DNA of 63,594 nt, taken from positions 31,779 to 95,372 of the forward strand of contig JAGIAZ010000002.1 in assembly GCA_017744605.1 (NCBI GenBank), read 5' to 3'. Below, in pieces: positions 36,028 to 44,185 of this stretch; positions within the stretch are counted from its first letter, which is position 1, and every line of letters starts with the position of its first letter. Made by a program: the position numbers and the translations under genes. Origin of the DNA: Sphingobium sp. (GTDB lineage: Bacteria; Pseudomonadota; Alphaproteobacteria; Sphingomonadales; Sphingomonadaceae). The notes below the pieces were generated by a model. The model was given only the letters and a program-made list of their open reading frames with translations, searched no databases and had not been told where the DNA came from.

Positions 36028-36440
36028 TGGCCGCTCTGCTTTTTGCCGCCGCGCTCAGTGCCGAGGGCCCCGATCTCGCCGCGCTCGACAAGGCCGTGGC
36101 GCGCTGCGACGCCAAGTTCATGACCGCGACGTTTTCGGCCGAGCCGCAGCGCCGTCGCGCCTTCGCGATCGACGCCTATCACGAGCAGGAATCGATCGTC
36201 GCCGCGCGTCGCGCTCTCGCCATGAAGCGCCTCGCGCCCGTGCTCGTCGCGGCGCCGGCGGCGGGCGGGCCGGTTCCCGCGAGCAATGCCGATCTCGATC
36301 GTGAGGCGAGTCTCATTGCCGAGCGCCAGCAGGAGCTCGACGATGTCCGCATGCTCTCCAGCCAGCGTGACCAGCTGCTCGATCTCATGCGGCAACAATA
36401 TCTCGCGAAATGTGCAACGGGGAAGTCGGATGAGCGGTGA
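36024..36440 (+). CDS. small, possibly exported protein of unknown function
   Basis: A 138-residue protein starting MMAALLFAAALSAEG, a short hydrophobic stretch that may be a signal peptide. A helical, Ala/Arg/Gln-rich body follows with ASLIAERQQELDDVRML, probably a coiled coil, and Cys at about residues 29 and 133. No family is recognised. It is translationally coupled to the cupin gene by ATGA and overlaps the next gene by 11 nt. Confidence 0.72.
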   Translation: MMAALLFAAALSAEGPDLAALDKAVARCDAKFMTATFSAEPQRRRAFAIDAYHEQESIVAARRALAMKRLAPVLVAAPAAGGPVPASNADLDREASLIAERQQELDDVRMLSSQRDQLLDLMRQQYLAKCATGKSDER

Positions 36441-36663
36441 AGCCGGCCTCCATTCACGAAGAATGACCAAACTCGAACTTGCAGACATGCTCGAGCGTTT
36501 TGTCGGCGACGCACCCAACTGCGAAAAATGGGGATGGGACGACTTCACCTCGGTCAAAGCCCAGGATGAGCTTGAGCCCTTTCGCCAGCGCCCTTTGCAA
36601 CAAGGCGGCGGTTACATGGATACGGACGAAATCCGGGAAATTATTGCGGACTTGAAAAGCTGA
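36430..36663 (+). CDS. small conserved-looking protein before sufC
   Basis: A 77-residue acidic protein. ATG 36430 overlaps the previous gene; a second Met at 36463 (MTKLELADMLERFVGDAPNC) is an alternative start. It contains GWDDFTSVKAQDELEPF and ends DEIREIIADLKS. No family is recognised. Its stop shares one base with the sufC ATG (TGATG), so it is coupled to sufC translation and is likely to be a real gene. Confidence 0.7.
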   Translation: MSGEAGLHSRRMTKLELADMLERFVGDAPNCEKWGWDDFTSVKAQDELEPFRQRPLQQGGGYMDTDEIREIIADLKS

Positions 36664-37409
36664 TGCTCAACATTGAAAACCTCCAGGCCGAAGTCGACGG
36701 CAAGCCGATCCTCAAGGGGCTCTCGCTCAAGCTCAACGCGGGCGAAATCCACGCGATCATGGGGCCGAACGGCGCCGGCAAGTCGACGCTGGCCTATACG
36801 CTCGGCGGCCGCCCGGGCTATAAGGTCACCGGCGGGTCGGTCGACTTCGAGGGCGCCGAGTTGCTCGACATGGAGCCGCATGAGCGTGCGGCGGCCGGGC
36901 TATTCCTCGGCTTCCAATATCCGGTCGAGATCCCCGGCGTGTCGAACGTGCAGTTTCTGCGCGAGGCGCTCAACAGCCAGCGCAAGGCGCGCGGCGAGGA
37001 GCCGCTCGGTGCCGCCGATTTCCTGCGCCTCGCCCGCGAGAAGGCCGGGCTGCTCGGCCTGGACATGGACATGCTCAAGCGCCCGGTGAATGTCGGCTTC
37101 TCCGGGGGCGAGAAGAAACGAGCCGAAATGGTTCAGATGGGTATCCTCAATCCGCGCCTGGCGATCCTCGACGAGACCGACAGCGGCCTCGACATCGATG
37201 CGCTCAAGGTCGTGGGCGCGGGCATCAACGCGATCATGCGCGCGCCCGACAAGGCGGTGCTGCTCATCACCCACTATCAGCGCCTGCTCGATTATGTGCA
37301 GCCCGATTTCGTGCATATTCTCGCTGATGGCCGCATCGTGAAGTCGGGCGGACCCGAACTCGCGCTCGAGCTGGAGCGCGAAGGCTATGCGGAGGTGATC
37401 GCGGCGTGA
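36663..37409 (+). CDS. sufC: Fe-S cluster assembly ATPase SufC
   Basis: A 248-residue ABC ATPase that powers the SufBC2D scaffold. Walker A is GPNGAGKST, the signature motif is GFSGGEKKRAEM, Walker B is LAILDETDSGLD and the switch His is in LITHYQRLLDYV. Length is normal, with no membrane part. The ATG shares a base with the preceding stop. The GTG of sufD overlaps its own stop. Confidence 0.97.
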   Translation: MLNIENLQAEVDGKPILKGLSLKLNAGEIHAIMGPNGAGKSTLAYTLGGRPGYKVTGGSVDFEGAELLDMEPHERAAAGLFLGFQYPVEIPGVSNVQFLREALNSQRKARGEEPLGAADFLRLAREKAGLLGLDMDMLKRPVNVGFSGGEKKRAEMVQMGILNPRLAILDETDSGLDIDALKVVGAGINAIMRAPDKAVLLITHYQRLLDYVQPDFVHILADGRIVKSGGPELALELEREGYAEVIAA

Positions 37410-38161
37410 ACGCCCTCGCTTCCCTTCCCACGCGCAAGGACGAGGCCTGGCGTTACAGCAATCTCGACGCAGCGGCTCGCGTCTGGCCAGGCGATGAACC
37501 GGATCGGTTCATCATTGCTGCAGGCGAGCATGTGCATCGGGCCATTTTGCAGGATGCTGCGTCCGGCGATGTCGCGATCCGCGATCTCGTCGTCGAAATC
37601 GGCGCGGGCGGGTCGTTCGGCCTGCACCTGCTCGACATGGGCGGTGTGCTCGGCCGCATCACGCTCGATGTGACGCTGCACGAAGGCGCGCATTTCGAGC
37701 TGGAGGCCGCCTTGCTCGGCGATGGCGAGCAGACCATCGAGCTGGTGACCCGCGTCACCCATGCCGAGCCCGATGCGACCAGCAGCCAGACCGTCCGCGC
37801 GATCGCGGCGGGCAAGGCGACGACGAGCTATCTCGGCCAGGTCCGCGTCGCGCGCGATGCGCAGAAGACGGATGCATCGCAGAGCTTCAAGGCGATGCTG
37901 CTCGATCGCGGCGCGACCGCCAATGCCAAGCCGGAGCTGGAGATTTTCGCCGACGATGTGAAGTGCGCCCACGGCGCCAGCATCGGTGAGCTGGATGCGC
38001 AGGCGCTGTTCTACCTTGCCTCGCGCGGACTGGATCCGGCGCGGGCCAGGACGTTGATGCTGCAGGCGTTCATTGCCGGCCTGTTCGACGACATGGCGGA
38101 CGAAGCCGAGCGCACGCGCTTCGAAGGCGCGGCGCTCGCCAAGCTGGAGGCGATGGGTTGA
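37406..38161 (+). CDS. sufD: Fe-S cluster assembly protein SufD
   Basis: A 251-residue SufD, the SufB-like partner in SufBC2D. It has the N-terminal RKDEAWRYSNLDA motif. The C-terminal part has KPELEIFADDVKCAHGASIG and LDAQALFYLASRGL, which hold the conserved Cys/His region. It is clearly shorter than E. coli SufD (over 400 residues), as in other sphingomonads, because much of the beta-helix is missing. The start is GTG, overlapping the sufC stop (GTGA). Confidence 0.93.
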   Translation: MNALASLPTRKDEAWRYSNLDAAARVWPGDEPDRFIIAAGEHVHRAILQDAASGDVAIRDLVVEIGAGGSFGLHLLDMGGVLGRITLDVTLHEGAHFELEAALLGDGEQTIELVTRVTHAEPDATSSQTVRAIAAGKATTSYLGQVRVARDAQKTDASQSFKAMLLDRGATANAKPELEIFADDVKCAHGASIGELDAQALFYLASRGLDPARARTLMLQAFIAGLFDDMADEAERTRFEGAALAKLEAMG

Positions 38162-39465
38162 CGGAACATTCTCCCTTCCCGTTCGCTTCGAGCGACGTCG
38201 AAAAGCGTGACAATGGACGTGTCTTGACGTCGCTCGACACGAACGGTGTCCCCGATTTCCGAGCCGATTTCCCCGGCCTCGTCACGGCCGATGGCGCGCC
38301 CTGGCATTATCTCGACACCGCCGCCACGGCGCAGAAGCCGCAGGTCGTCATCGACGCGACCGTCCGCGCCATGGGCGCCGACTATGCGACCGTGCATCGC
38401 GGCGTCTATGCGCGCTCGGCCGACATGACGCTGGCCTTCGAGGCGGCCCGTGTCCGCGTCGCGCGCTTCCTCAACGCCGCGAGCACCGCGGAGATCGTCT
38501 TCGTGCGCGGCGCGACCGAGGGCATCAATCTCGTCGCCAACAGCTGGGGCGGCGCGAACCTCAAGCCCGGCGACCGTATCCTGCTCTCTTGTCTCGAGCA
38601 TCACTCGAACATCGTGCCCTGGCAGCTCATCGCCGAGCGCACCGGCGCCGCGATCGACGTGGTTCCGCTGACGCCGGACGGCAAGATCGATCTCGACGCG
38701 ATGGCGGCGATGATCCGCCCGGAACACAAGCTCGTCGCGCTGGCTCATGTCTCCAACGTGCTGGGCTCGCCGCTCGACGTCGCCCGCGCCGCCAGGATCG
38801 CGCATGATGCCGGCGCATTGCTGCTCGTCGACGGCTGCCAGGCCGCGCCGCGCATGAAGATCGACGTGCAGGCGCTCGGCTGCGACTTCTATCTCTTCTC
38901 CGGCCACAAGCTTTACGGCCCGACCGGCATCGGCGTGCTCTGGGCGCGGGGCGACATTCTCGCCGCCATGCCGCCCTGGCAGGGTGGCGGCTCGATGATC
39001 GACACCGTGACCTTCGAGAAGACGACCTATGCCCCCGCGCCGACCCGTTTCGAGGCAGGCACGCCGGCCATCGTCGAGACGATCGGACTGGCCGCGGCGA
39101 TCGATTATGTCGAGGCGATCGGCCTCGATGCGATCGCCGCCCATGAAGCATCGCTGGTGCGCCAGGCGCGCGAGGCGCTGCGCGGGGTCAATTCGGTCCG
39201 CCTGCTCGGGCCGGACGACGCCTGCGGCATCGTCTCCTTCGTGATGGAAGGCGTGCATCCGCACGACATCGGCACCATATTGGACGAGAGCGGCCCAGAT
39301 GGTTCCGGTGTCGCCATTCGCGCCGGCCATCATTGCGCCCAGCCGCTGATGCGCCACCTCGGCGTCGAGGCGACCGCCCGGGCCAGTTTCGGTATCTATA
39401 ATGACGAGAGCGACGTTGCCGCGCTGATCCGCGGCCTCGAGCGTGTGAGGACGATTTTCGGATGA
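38158..39465 (+). CDS. sufS: cysteine desulfurase SufS
   Basis: A 435-residue PLP enzyme that takes sulfur from cysteine. The PLP lysine is in FSGHKLYGPTG, the persulfide Cys in RAGHHCAQPLM near residue 390, and cofactor-binding HHSNIVPWQ. This is the class II (SufS/CsdA) type. The start is TTG 38158 overlapping the sufD stop (TTGA). The first ~30 residues look poorly conserved, so a later start is possible. Confidence 0.94.
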   Translation: MTEHSPFPFASSDVEKRDNGRVLTSLDTNGVPDFRADFPGLVTADGAPWHYLDTAATAQKPQVVIDATVRAMGADYATVHRGVYARSADMTLAFEAARVRVARFLNAASTAEIVFVRGATEGINLVANSWGGANLKPGDRILLSCLEHHSNIVPWQLIAERTGAAIDVVPLTPDGKIDLDAMAAMIRPEHKLVALAHVSNVLGSPLDVARAARIAHDAGALLLVDGCQAAPRMKIDVQALGCDFYLFSGHKLYGPTGIGVLWARGDILAAMPPWQGGGSMIDTVTFEKTTYAPAPTRFEAGTPAIVETIGLAAAIDYVEAIGLDAIAAHEASLVRQAREALRGVNSVRLLGPDDACGIVSFVMEGVHPHDIGTILDESGPDGSGVAIRAGHHCAQPLMRHLGVEATARASFGIYNDESDVAALIRGLERVRTIFG

Positions 39466-39941
39466 CAGAAGAACCCCGTATCCGGACCGAGGAAGTCGAG
39501 CAGGTCGAGACGCCGCCGCGTGCGCGCGTGAGCGACGCGGAGGAGACGGCGCTGCCCGAGCCGGTCGCCCGCAAGCGCGACTATCTCGCAGGCTTCCTCA
39601 AGCAGCAGCCGAGCAGCGTTCCGACAGGTGAGCCCGGCGGGGGGCTTTACGAGGCCATCATCGAGGCTCTGAAAGAGATCTATGATCCTGAAATTCCAGT
39701 GAACATCTACGATCTCGGACTCATCTACGCCGTCGAGGTGACGGACGACGGCCACGCCGCCGTCACCATGACCCTGACCACGCCGCATTGCCCCGTCGCC
39801 GAGTCCATGCCCGGCGAGGTCGAGATGCGCGTCGGCGCCGTGCCCGGCGTCGGCCATGCCGAGGTCAATCTCGTCTGGGATCCGCCCTGGGACCCGCAGA
39901 AGATGAGCGACGAGGCCAAGCTCGAGCTGGGGATGCTGTGA
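39462..39941 (+). CDS. sufT: SUF system assembly protein, DUF59/MIP18 domain (SufT)
   Basis: A 159-residue protein. The first ~65 residues are acidic and disordered; the rest is a DUF59/MIP18 domain (about 65-155) with IYDPEIPVNIYDLGLIY and TTPHCPVAESMP, whose Cys is the conserved cluster/maturation residue. SufT proteins help in maturation of iron-sulfur proteins. The ATG overlaps the sufS stop, and its own stop overlaps the next gene (GTGA). Confidence 0.92.
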   Translation: MTEEPRIRTEEVEQVETPPRARVSDAEETALPEPVARKRDYLAGFLKQQPSSVPTGEPGGGLYEAIIEALKEIYDPEIPVNIYDLGLIYAVEVTDDGHAAVTMTLTTPHCPVAESMPGEVEMRVGAVPGVGHAEVNLVWDPPWDPQKMSDEAKLELGML

Positions 39942-40444
39942 ACGCGACCGCCGTTCTTGCCGAAAATCTCGTGATCGAGCGGGTCGACTATGCCGATCCT
40001 GTTCATGGCGACGCCCTGTTCCGCCTGCTCGACATCTATGCGCGCGATCCCGCCGGCGGTGGCGAGCCGCTCGATCTGGCAAAGAAGGGCGTGCTGCTCG
40101 CCGGCCTCGCCGCGACGCCGAATGCCTTCTCGCTGCTCGCCTATCTGGACGGGCAGGCCGTCGGCCTCGCCAATTGCTTCACCGGCTTCTCGACGTTCGC
40201 GATGAAGCCCGTCGTCAATCTCCACGACCTCGCCGTCGATCCCGATTTCCGGGGCCGTGGCATTGGCCGCGCGCTGTTCGCCGCCATCGAGTCCGAAGCC
40301 CGTTCCCTGGGCGCGGCGAAGGTGACGCTCGAGGTTTTGAGCCGAAACGACCGGGCCAAGCGTCTTTACCGCTCCCTGGGCTATGGCGATTATCGTCTCG
40401 ATCCCCATATGGGCCAGGCTCTGTTCTGGCAGAAGGTACTTTGA
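39938..40444 (+). CDS. GNAT acetyltransferase inside the suf operon
   Basis: A 168-residue GNAT protein. The acetyl-CoA loop is DLAVDPDFRGRGIGRALFAA, followed by VTLEVLSRNDRAKRLYRSLGY. The start is GTG, overlapping the sufT stop, and sufA begins right after its own stop. The tight packing makes co-translation with suf genes nearly certain. The acceptor is unknown; a protein or amino group linked to iron-sulfur assembly is one possibility but unproven. Confidence 0.88.
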   Translation: MNATAVLAENLVIERVDYADPVHGDALFRLLDIYARDPAGGGEPLDLAKKGVLLAGLAATPNAFSLLAYLDGQAVGLANCFTGFSTFAMKPVVNLHDLAVDPDFRGRGIGRALFAAIESEARSLGAAKVTLEVLSRNDRAKRLYRSLGYGDYRLDPHMGQALFWQKVL

Positions 40445-40828
40445 ATGAACGTCAAGGTCTCAGCATCGGGCGACAAACCGACCCGCGTTCGTCCCGCCGC
40501 CGTCACCCTGACGGAGGGCGCGCAGGCGCGTATCGGAGAGCTCATGGCCAGAGCGCCGGACGGCGCGATCGGCGTCAGGCTCTCGACCCCGCGCCGGGGC
40601 TGCTCGGGCCTGGCCTATTCGGTCGATTATGTGCGTGAGGGCGAGGCCGGCGCATTCGACGAGCGCATCGAAACGCCGGGCGGCACCTTCTTCATCGACG
40701 CAGCCAGCGTGCTCTACCTGATCGGCTCGGTCATGGACTGGAAGGTCGACGACTTCGCCGCCGGCTTCGTGTTCGAAAATCCCAATGCCAAGGGCAGCTG
40801 CGGCTGCGGCGAAAGCTTCACGGTCTAA
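40445..40828 (+). CDS. sufA: iron-sulfur carrier SufA (HesB/IscA family)
   Basis: A 127-residue A-type carrier. The three conserved Cys are in RRGCSGLAYSVDY (about residue 55) and in the C-terminal CGCGESF. It has the usual VTLTEGAQARIGELM start region and ENPNAKGSCGCGESFTV end. It accepts clusters from SufBCD and passes them to apo-proteins. It is the last gene of the operon, beginning directly after the acetyltransferase stop. Confidence 0.94.
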   Translation: MNVKVSASGDKPTRVRPAAVTLTEGAQARIGELMARAPDGAIGVRLSTPRRGCSGLAYSVDYVREGEAGAFDERIETPGGTFFIDAASVLYLIGSVMDWKVDDFAAGFVFENPNAKGSCGCGESFTV

Positions 40829-40840
40829 TCGATCCCCTGT

Positions 40841-41111
40841 GTAGCGGAGCGGCATGGAGTATTCGCCGCAACGCCGGATGGCGGAACGCCATGGGCCGGC
40901 TGCACGTTCCGTTTCGACACGGCTTTCGCCATCGAGCATCCGGCGATCGCCAGCGCCATCATCATGGATCGTCTCGAAAGCCTGCAGGCGGTCGGTAAGA
41001 TAGAGCTTGCTCCCGTTCATGCTCGACCGTGCAGCCGCGCTCAAGCTCGATCCCAATGTGGAGAAGAAGTTCGAGGGCTTTGGCGTGACGATGCCTGCCG
41101 CCACGCCATAA
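40841..41111 (+). pseudogene. probable gene remnant with frameshift
   Basis: In one frame, the sequence reads CTFRFDTAFAIEHPAIASAI then IMDRLESLQAVGK, a protein-like stretch. After about 41000 the sense continues in the next frame as MLDRAAALKLDPNVEKKFEG and FGVTMPAATP, ending in TAA at 41109. The two parts look like the C-terminal end of one protein broken by a frameshift and lacking its start. No family is recognised. It fills the gap between sufA and the convergent yghU. Confidence 0.4.
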
Positions 41112-41118
41112 GCCGGCG

Positions 41119-42000
41119 TCAGACCGGCGCAGTCTGGTTGAGGTCGATCTTGTCGAAATCGCTGGCGTCGTGGCGTTCGAGCAGGGCGCCTTCGCGCGAT
41201 GTGTTGACCAGCTGGCCGCGCTGCACGCCCGGACGCTTGCCGAGAAGGTCGAGCCAGCGCCGGACGTTCTTATATTCGTGCGTCGAGAGGAACTCGGCCG
41301 CGCTGTAGGCGCCGCGCACGATGTTGCCGTACCAGGGATAGATGGCGATGTCGGCGATTGTATACGCGTCGCCGATCATATATTCATGGGTCGCCAGATG
41401 CTTGTCGAGCAGGTCGAGCTGGCGCTTGGTCTCCATCGCATAGCGGTCGATCGCATATTGGATCTTGAACGGCGCATAGGCATAGAAATGGCCGAAGCCG
41501 CCGCCGACGAAGGGCGCCGAGCCCATCTGCCACATCAGCCAGTTCATCGTTTCGGTCCGCTTGCGGATGTCGGTGGGCAGGAATTCGCCGAACCTCTCGG
41601 CGAGATAGACCAGCATCGAGCCGCTCTCGAAGAGCTTGAGCGGCGGATCCAGCGAGCGGTCGACCATCGCGGGGATCTTGCTGTTCGGGTTGATGTCGAC
41701 GAAGCCGCTGCCGAATTGCTCACCGGCGAAGATCTTGATCAGCCAGGCGTCATAGTCCGCGCCCTTGTGACCCTTCTCGAGCAGCTCCTCGAGCATGATG
41801 GTGACCTTGACACCATTCGGAGTCCCCAACGAATAGAGCTGGATCGGATGCTTGCCGACGGGCAGCTCCTGCTCGAAGCGCGCGCCGGAAGTCGGCGCAT
41901 TGATGCCCGCGAACTGCCCGCCATTTTCCTTGTCCCAGGTCCACACCTTGGGCGGCACGTAACCGGAGGGTTGATTATTGGCGGGATCGTTATCGGCCAT
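41119..42000 (-). CDS. yghU: glutathione-dependent disulfide-bond oxidoreductase YghU
   Basis: A 293-residue glutathione transferase-family enzyme of the Nu class. The N-terminal extension (about residues 1-50) with YVPPKVWTWDKENGGQFAGI is family-specific. The thioredoxin-like domain has the glutathione site around NPNSKIPAMVDRS and FESGSMLVYLAERFG, and the helical domain contains QMGSAPFVGGGFGHFYAYAP. E. coli YghU reduces disulfides and peroxides with glutathione. GGAGGAG lies 7 nt before the ATG. It is monocistronic and convergent with the suf operon. Confidence 0.95.
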   Translation of the reverse strand: MADNDPANNQPSGYVPPKVWTWDKENGGQFAGINAPTSGARFEQELPVGKHPIQLYSLGTPNGVKVTIMLEELLEKGHKGADYDAWLIKIFAGEQFGSGFVDINPNSKIPAMVDRSLDPPLKLFESGSMLVYLAERFGEFLPTDIRKRTETMNWLMWQMGSAPFVGGGFGHFYAYAPFKIQYAIDRYAMETKRQLDLLDKHLATHEYMIGDAYTIADIAIYPWYGNIVRGAYSAAEFLSTHEYKNVRRWLDLLGKRPGVQRGQLVNTSREGALLERHDASDFDKIDLNQTAPV

Positions 42001-42152
42001 CGAGCTATCTCCTCCGGGGGAACGGTTCCCGGTCTATGTAGTGGTCTGCGCGGGCGATGCTAGTTGCTTTTCGAAACGCCTTTCCGGTGCAGCCGCAGCC
42101 GGACCCATTTCCGCAACGATCGGCGTGCTACCATGGCTAACGGGCGCGTTGG

Positions 42153-42182
42153 TTGACTTGTTAAGAACTCGAATGCCATAGC
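42153..42182 (+). promoter_or_regulatory. promoter of the sugar/glycosyltransferase module
   Basis: TTGACT (42153-42158), a 17-18 nt spacer and CCATAG/CATAGC ending near 42182. It leaves about 20 nt to the strong AGGGAGG ribosome site of the next gene. The rest of 42001-42209 shows no gene. Confidence 0.5.
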
Positions 42183-42209
42183 CCGGCGCGCATTTCAGGG
42201 AGGTCAAGC

Positions 42210-43298
42210 TTGTCCATTAACGTTGCCGTCGTGGGGCTCGGCAAGATGGGAATCTCCCATCTCGGCATCGTCAACGCTCTCGAAGACTTCAATGTCGTCG
42301 CCATCTGCGATTCCTCGGCGCTCGTCGGCGACGTGATCGAGAAATACGGCAAGCTTCATTATGTCTCCAACTATGATGAGCTGTTGAAGATGGAAGATCT
42401 TCATGCGGTCATCATCGCGACGCCGACCACGGCACATGAACCGATGGTCCGCAAGGCGCTGGAACGCGGCCTGCACGTGATGTGCGAGAAGCCGCTGACG
42501 CTGTCCTCGGAAGAGAGCGAGGCGCTGTCGCTGCTCGCCGAGAGCAAGGGCCTCATCGGCCAGGTCGGCTATCACAATCGCTATATCGGCACGTTCAGCG
42601 AGGTGAAGCGCCTCGTCGAGAGCGGCGCGATCGGCAAGGTCAGCCATGTCATGTGCGAAGCCTATGGCCCGGTCGTGCTGAAGCCCAGCAAGCCCACCTG
42701 GCGCGGCAAGGCCGGCAATGGCGGCGGCTGCCTATACGATTATGCGGCGCATCCGCTCAATCTGGTGAACTGGTATTTCGGCCGGCCCGAGGGCTGCGGC
42801 GGCGCGACGCTTAAGAGCGGTTTCTCCGCCGAGGTCGACGACGAGGTCTATGCGATCCTGCATCTGCAGAACGGCATTACCTGCAACGTCTCGGTCAACT
42901 GGTCCGACGCGTCGGTGCGGAAGATGACGACGCGCATCTCGGTCTGGGGCGAGGGCGGCAAGATTTTCGCCGACCGCCAGGAGATTCAGGTCTTCCTGAC
43001 CGGCAACGGCGCGATCCCCGAAGGCTATGAAGAAGGCTGGACGGTCAAGTACATCACCGAACTCACCCCGCCGGTCAGCTTCTACCTGCGCGGCGAGGAA
43101 TATAGCGCGCAGCTCGAGGCGTTCGGCCGGGCAATCAACGGCAAGCGCGAGGGCTGGCAGAACAGCCTGGCGTCCGCAGCCGATACCGACGCGACCATCG
43201 AAATGATCCGCGCGGTGGCTTTTGGCGGCGAGGCGATGCAGGCGGCCGCGCAGCCGGCGCGCGCTCGTGGCTTCGTCGGCAGGCTGATGGGGCGCTGA
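42210..43298 (+). CDS. Gfo/Idh/MocA family oxidoreductase
   Basis: A 362-residue NAD(P)-dependent sugar oxidoreductase. The N-terminal Rossmann fold has VVGLGKMGISHLG and the family MCEKPLTL motif near residue 94, with a likely substrate region in GGGCLYDYAAHPLNLVNWYF. The start is TTG 42210 with an AGGGAGG Shine-Dalgarno 7 nt upstream. It is the first of three coupled genes, and the WecG-type gene shares one base with its stop. It probably modifies a nucleotide sugar for a surface polysaccharide, but the substrate is unknown. Confidence 0.9.
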   Translation: MSINVAVVGLGKMGISHLGIVNALEDFNVVAICDSSALVGDVIEKYGKLHYVSNYDELLKMEDLHAVIIATPTTAHEPMVRKALERGLHVMCEKPLTLSSEESEALSLLAESKGLIGQVGYHNRYIGTFSEVKRLVESGAIGKVSHVMCEAYGPVVLKPSKPTWRGKAGNGGGCLYDYAAHPLNLVNWYFGRPEGCGGATLKSGFSAEVDDEVYAILHLQNGITCNVSVNWSDASVRKMTTRISVWGEGGKIFADRQEIQVFLTGNGAIPEGYEEGWTVKYITELTPPVSFYLRGEEYSAQLEAFGRAINGKREGWQNSLASAADTDATIEMIRAVAFGGEAMQAAAQPARARGFVGRLMGR

Positions 43299-44161
43299 TG
43301 GACAAGACGCGCACAGTCTCGCGGCCGGGCTTCGGCAGCTGGCAACAGTCCAGGCTTCTCAACGCCTGGGTCGATGCGCTCACGATCCCCGAGATCATCG
43401 AGCGGCTGGACGAGGGCATGCTCTTCACCCTCAATCCCGACCATCTCTATCATCTCCAGCGCAATCCGGACTTCGCCGCCGCTTATGCCGACGCGGTGAT
43501 GGTCTCCTCGGACAGCAAATATGTCTACTGGGCGCTCGGGGCGATCGGCCGCGCGATCAAGTGCAAGACCTCGGGCTCGGACATCGTCCCGGCCTATTAC
43601 AAGCATCACGCCAACAATCCGGACGTGAAAATCTTCTTCCTCGGCGCCAGGCCGGGCGTCGCGCAGATGGCGCTGGAGCGGGTCAATCGCATCGTCGGCC
43701 GCGACATCGTGGTCGGCGCGCATGGCCCCTCGTTCAACTTCGTGAAGGACGCCAGGGAAAGCGCCGAGGTCATCGAGATGATCAACGCCTCGGGCGCCAC
43801 CTGCCTGATCGTCGGCCTGGGAGCGCCCAAGCAGGAAGTATGGATGCACAAGAACCGGCACCTCATGCCGGGGGTCAAGGTCTATATGGGTGTCGGCGCG
43901 GTCATCGACTATGAGGCCGAGGCCGTGAAGCGCGCCCCGGGCTGGATGAACCGCAACGGCCTCGAATGGGTCTATCGCATCACCACTGAGCCCAGGCGCT
44001 ACTGGCGCCGCTATGCGCGCACGCTGGAGTTCTTCTGGCTCGTCGCCTTCGACAAGCTCGGTCTCTACCGCGCGCCCAAATTCCTCTCGCCCGCCACCGC
44101 CGGGCGCAAGCCGGACCAGCCCGCCGTGGTCGCCAGCCCGGCCGCTGCCGCTCATAGCTGA
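43298..44161 (+). CDS. WecG/TagA/CpsF family glycosyltransferase
   Basis: A 287-residue GT26-type glycosyltransferase. The family features are LLNAWVDALTIPEIIERLDE, a KTSGSDIVPAY region with the candidate catalytic Asp, KIFFLGARPGVA, and GLGAPKQEVWMHKN. Enzymes of this family add a sugar (for example N-acetylmannosamine) to a lipid-linked precursor of surface or wall polymers. A C-terminal region of about 50 residues beyond WVYRITTEPRRYWRRY is Ala/Pro-rich. Translation is coupled to the oxidoreductase gene by TGATG. Confidence 0.92.
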   Translation: MDKTRTVSRPGFGSWQQSRLLNAWVDALTIPEIIERLDEGMLFTLNPDHLYHLQRNPDFAAAYADAVMVSSDSKYVYWALGAIGRAIKCKTSGSDIVPAYYKHHANNPDVKIFFLGARPGVAQMALERVNRIVGRDIVVGAHGPSFNFVKDARESAEVIEMINASGATCLIVGLGAPKQEVWMHKNRHLMPGVKVYMGVGAVIDYEAEAVKRAPGWMNRNGLEWVYRITTEPRRYWRRYARTLEFFWLVAFDKLGLYRAPKFLSPATAGRKPDQPAVVASPAAAAHS

Positions 44162-44185
44162 CCAGATTTCAGGAAGACCTACGCG

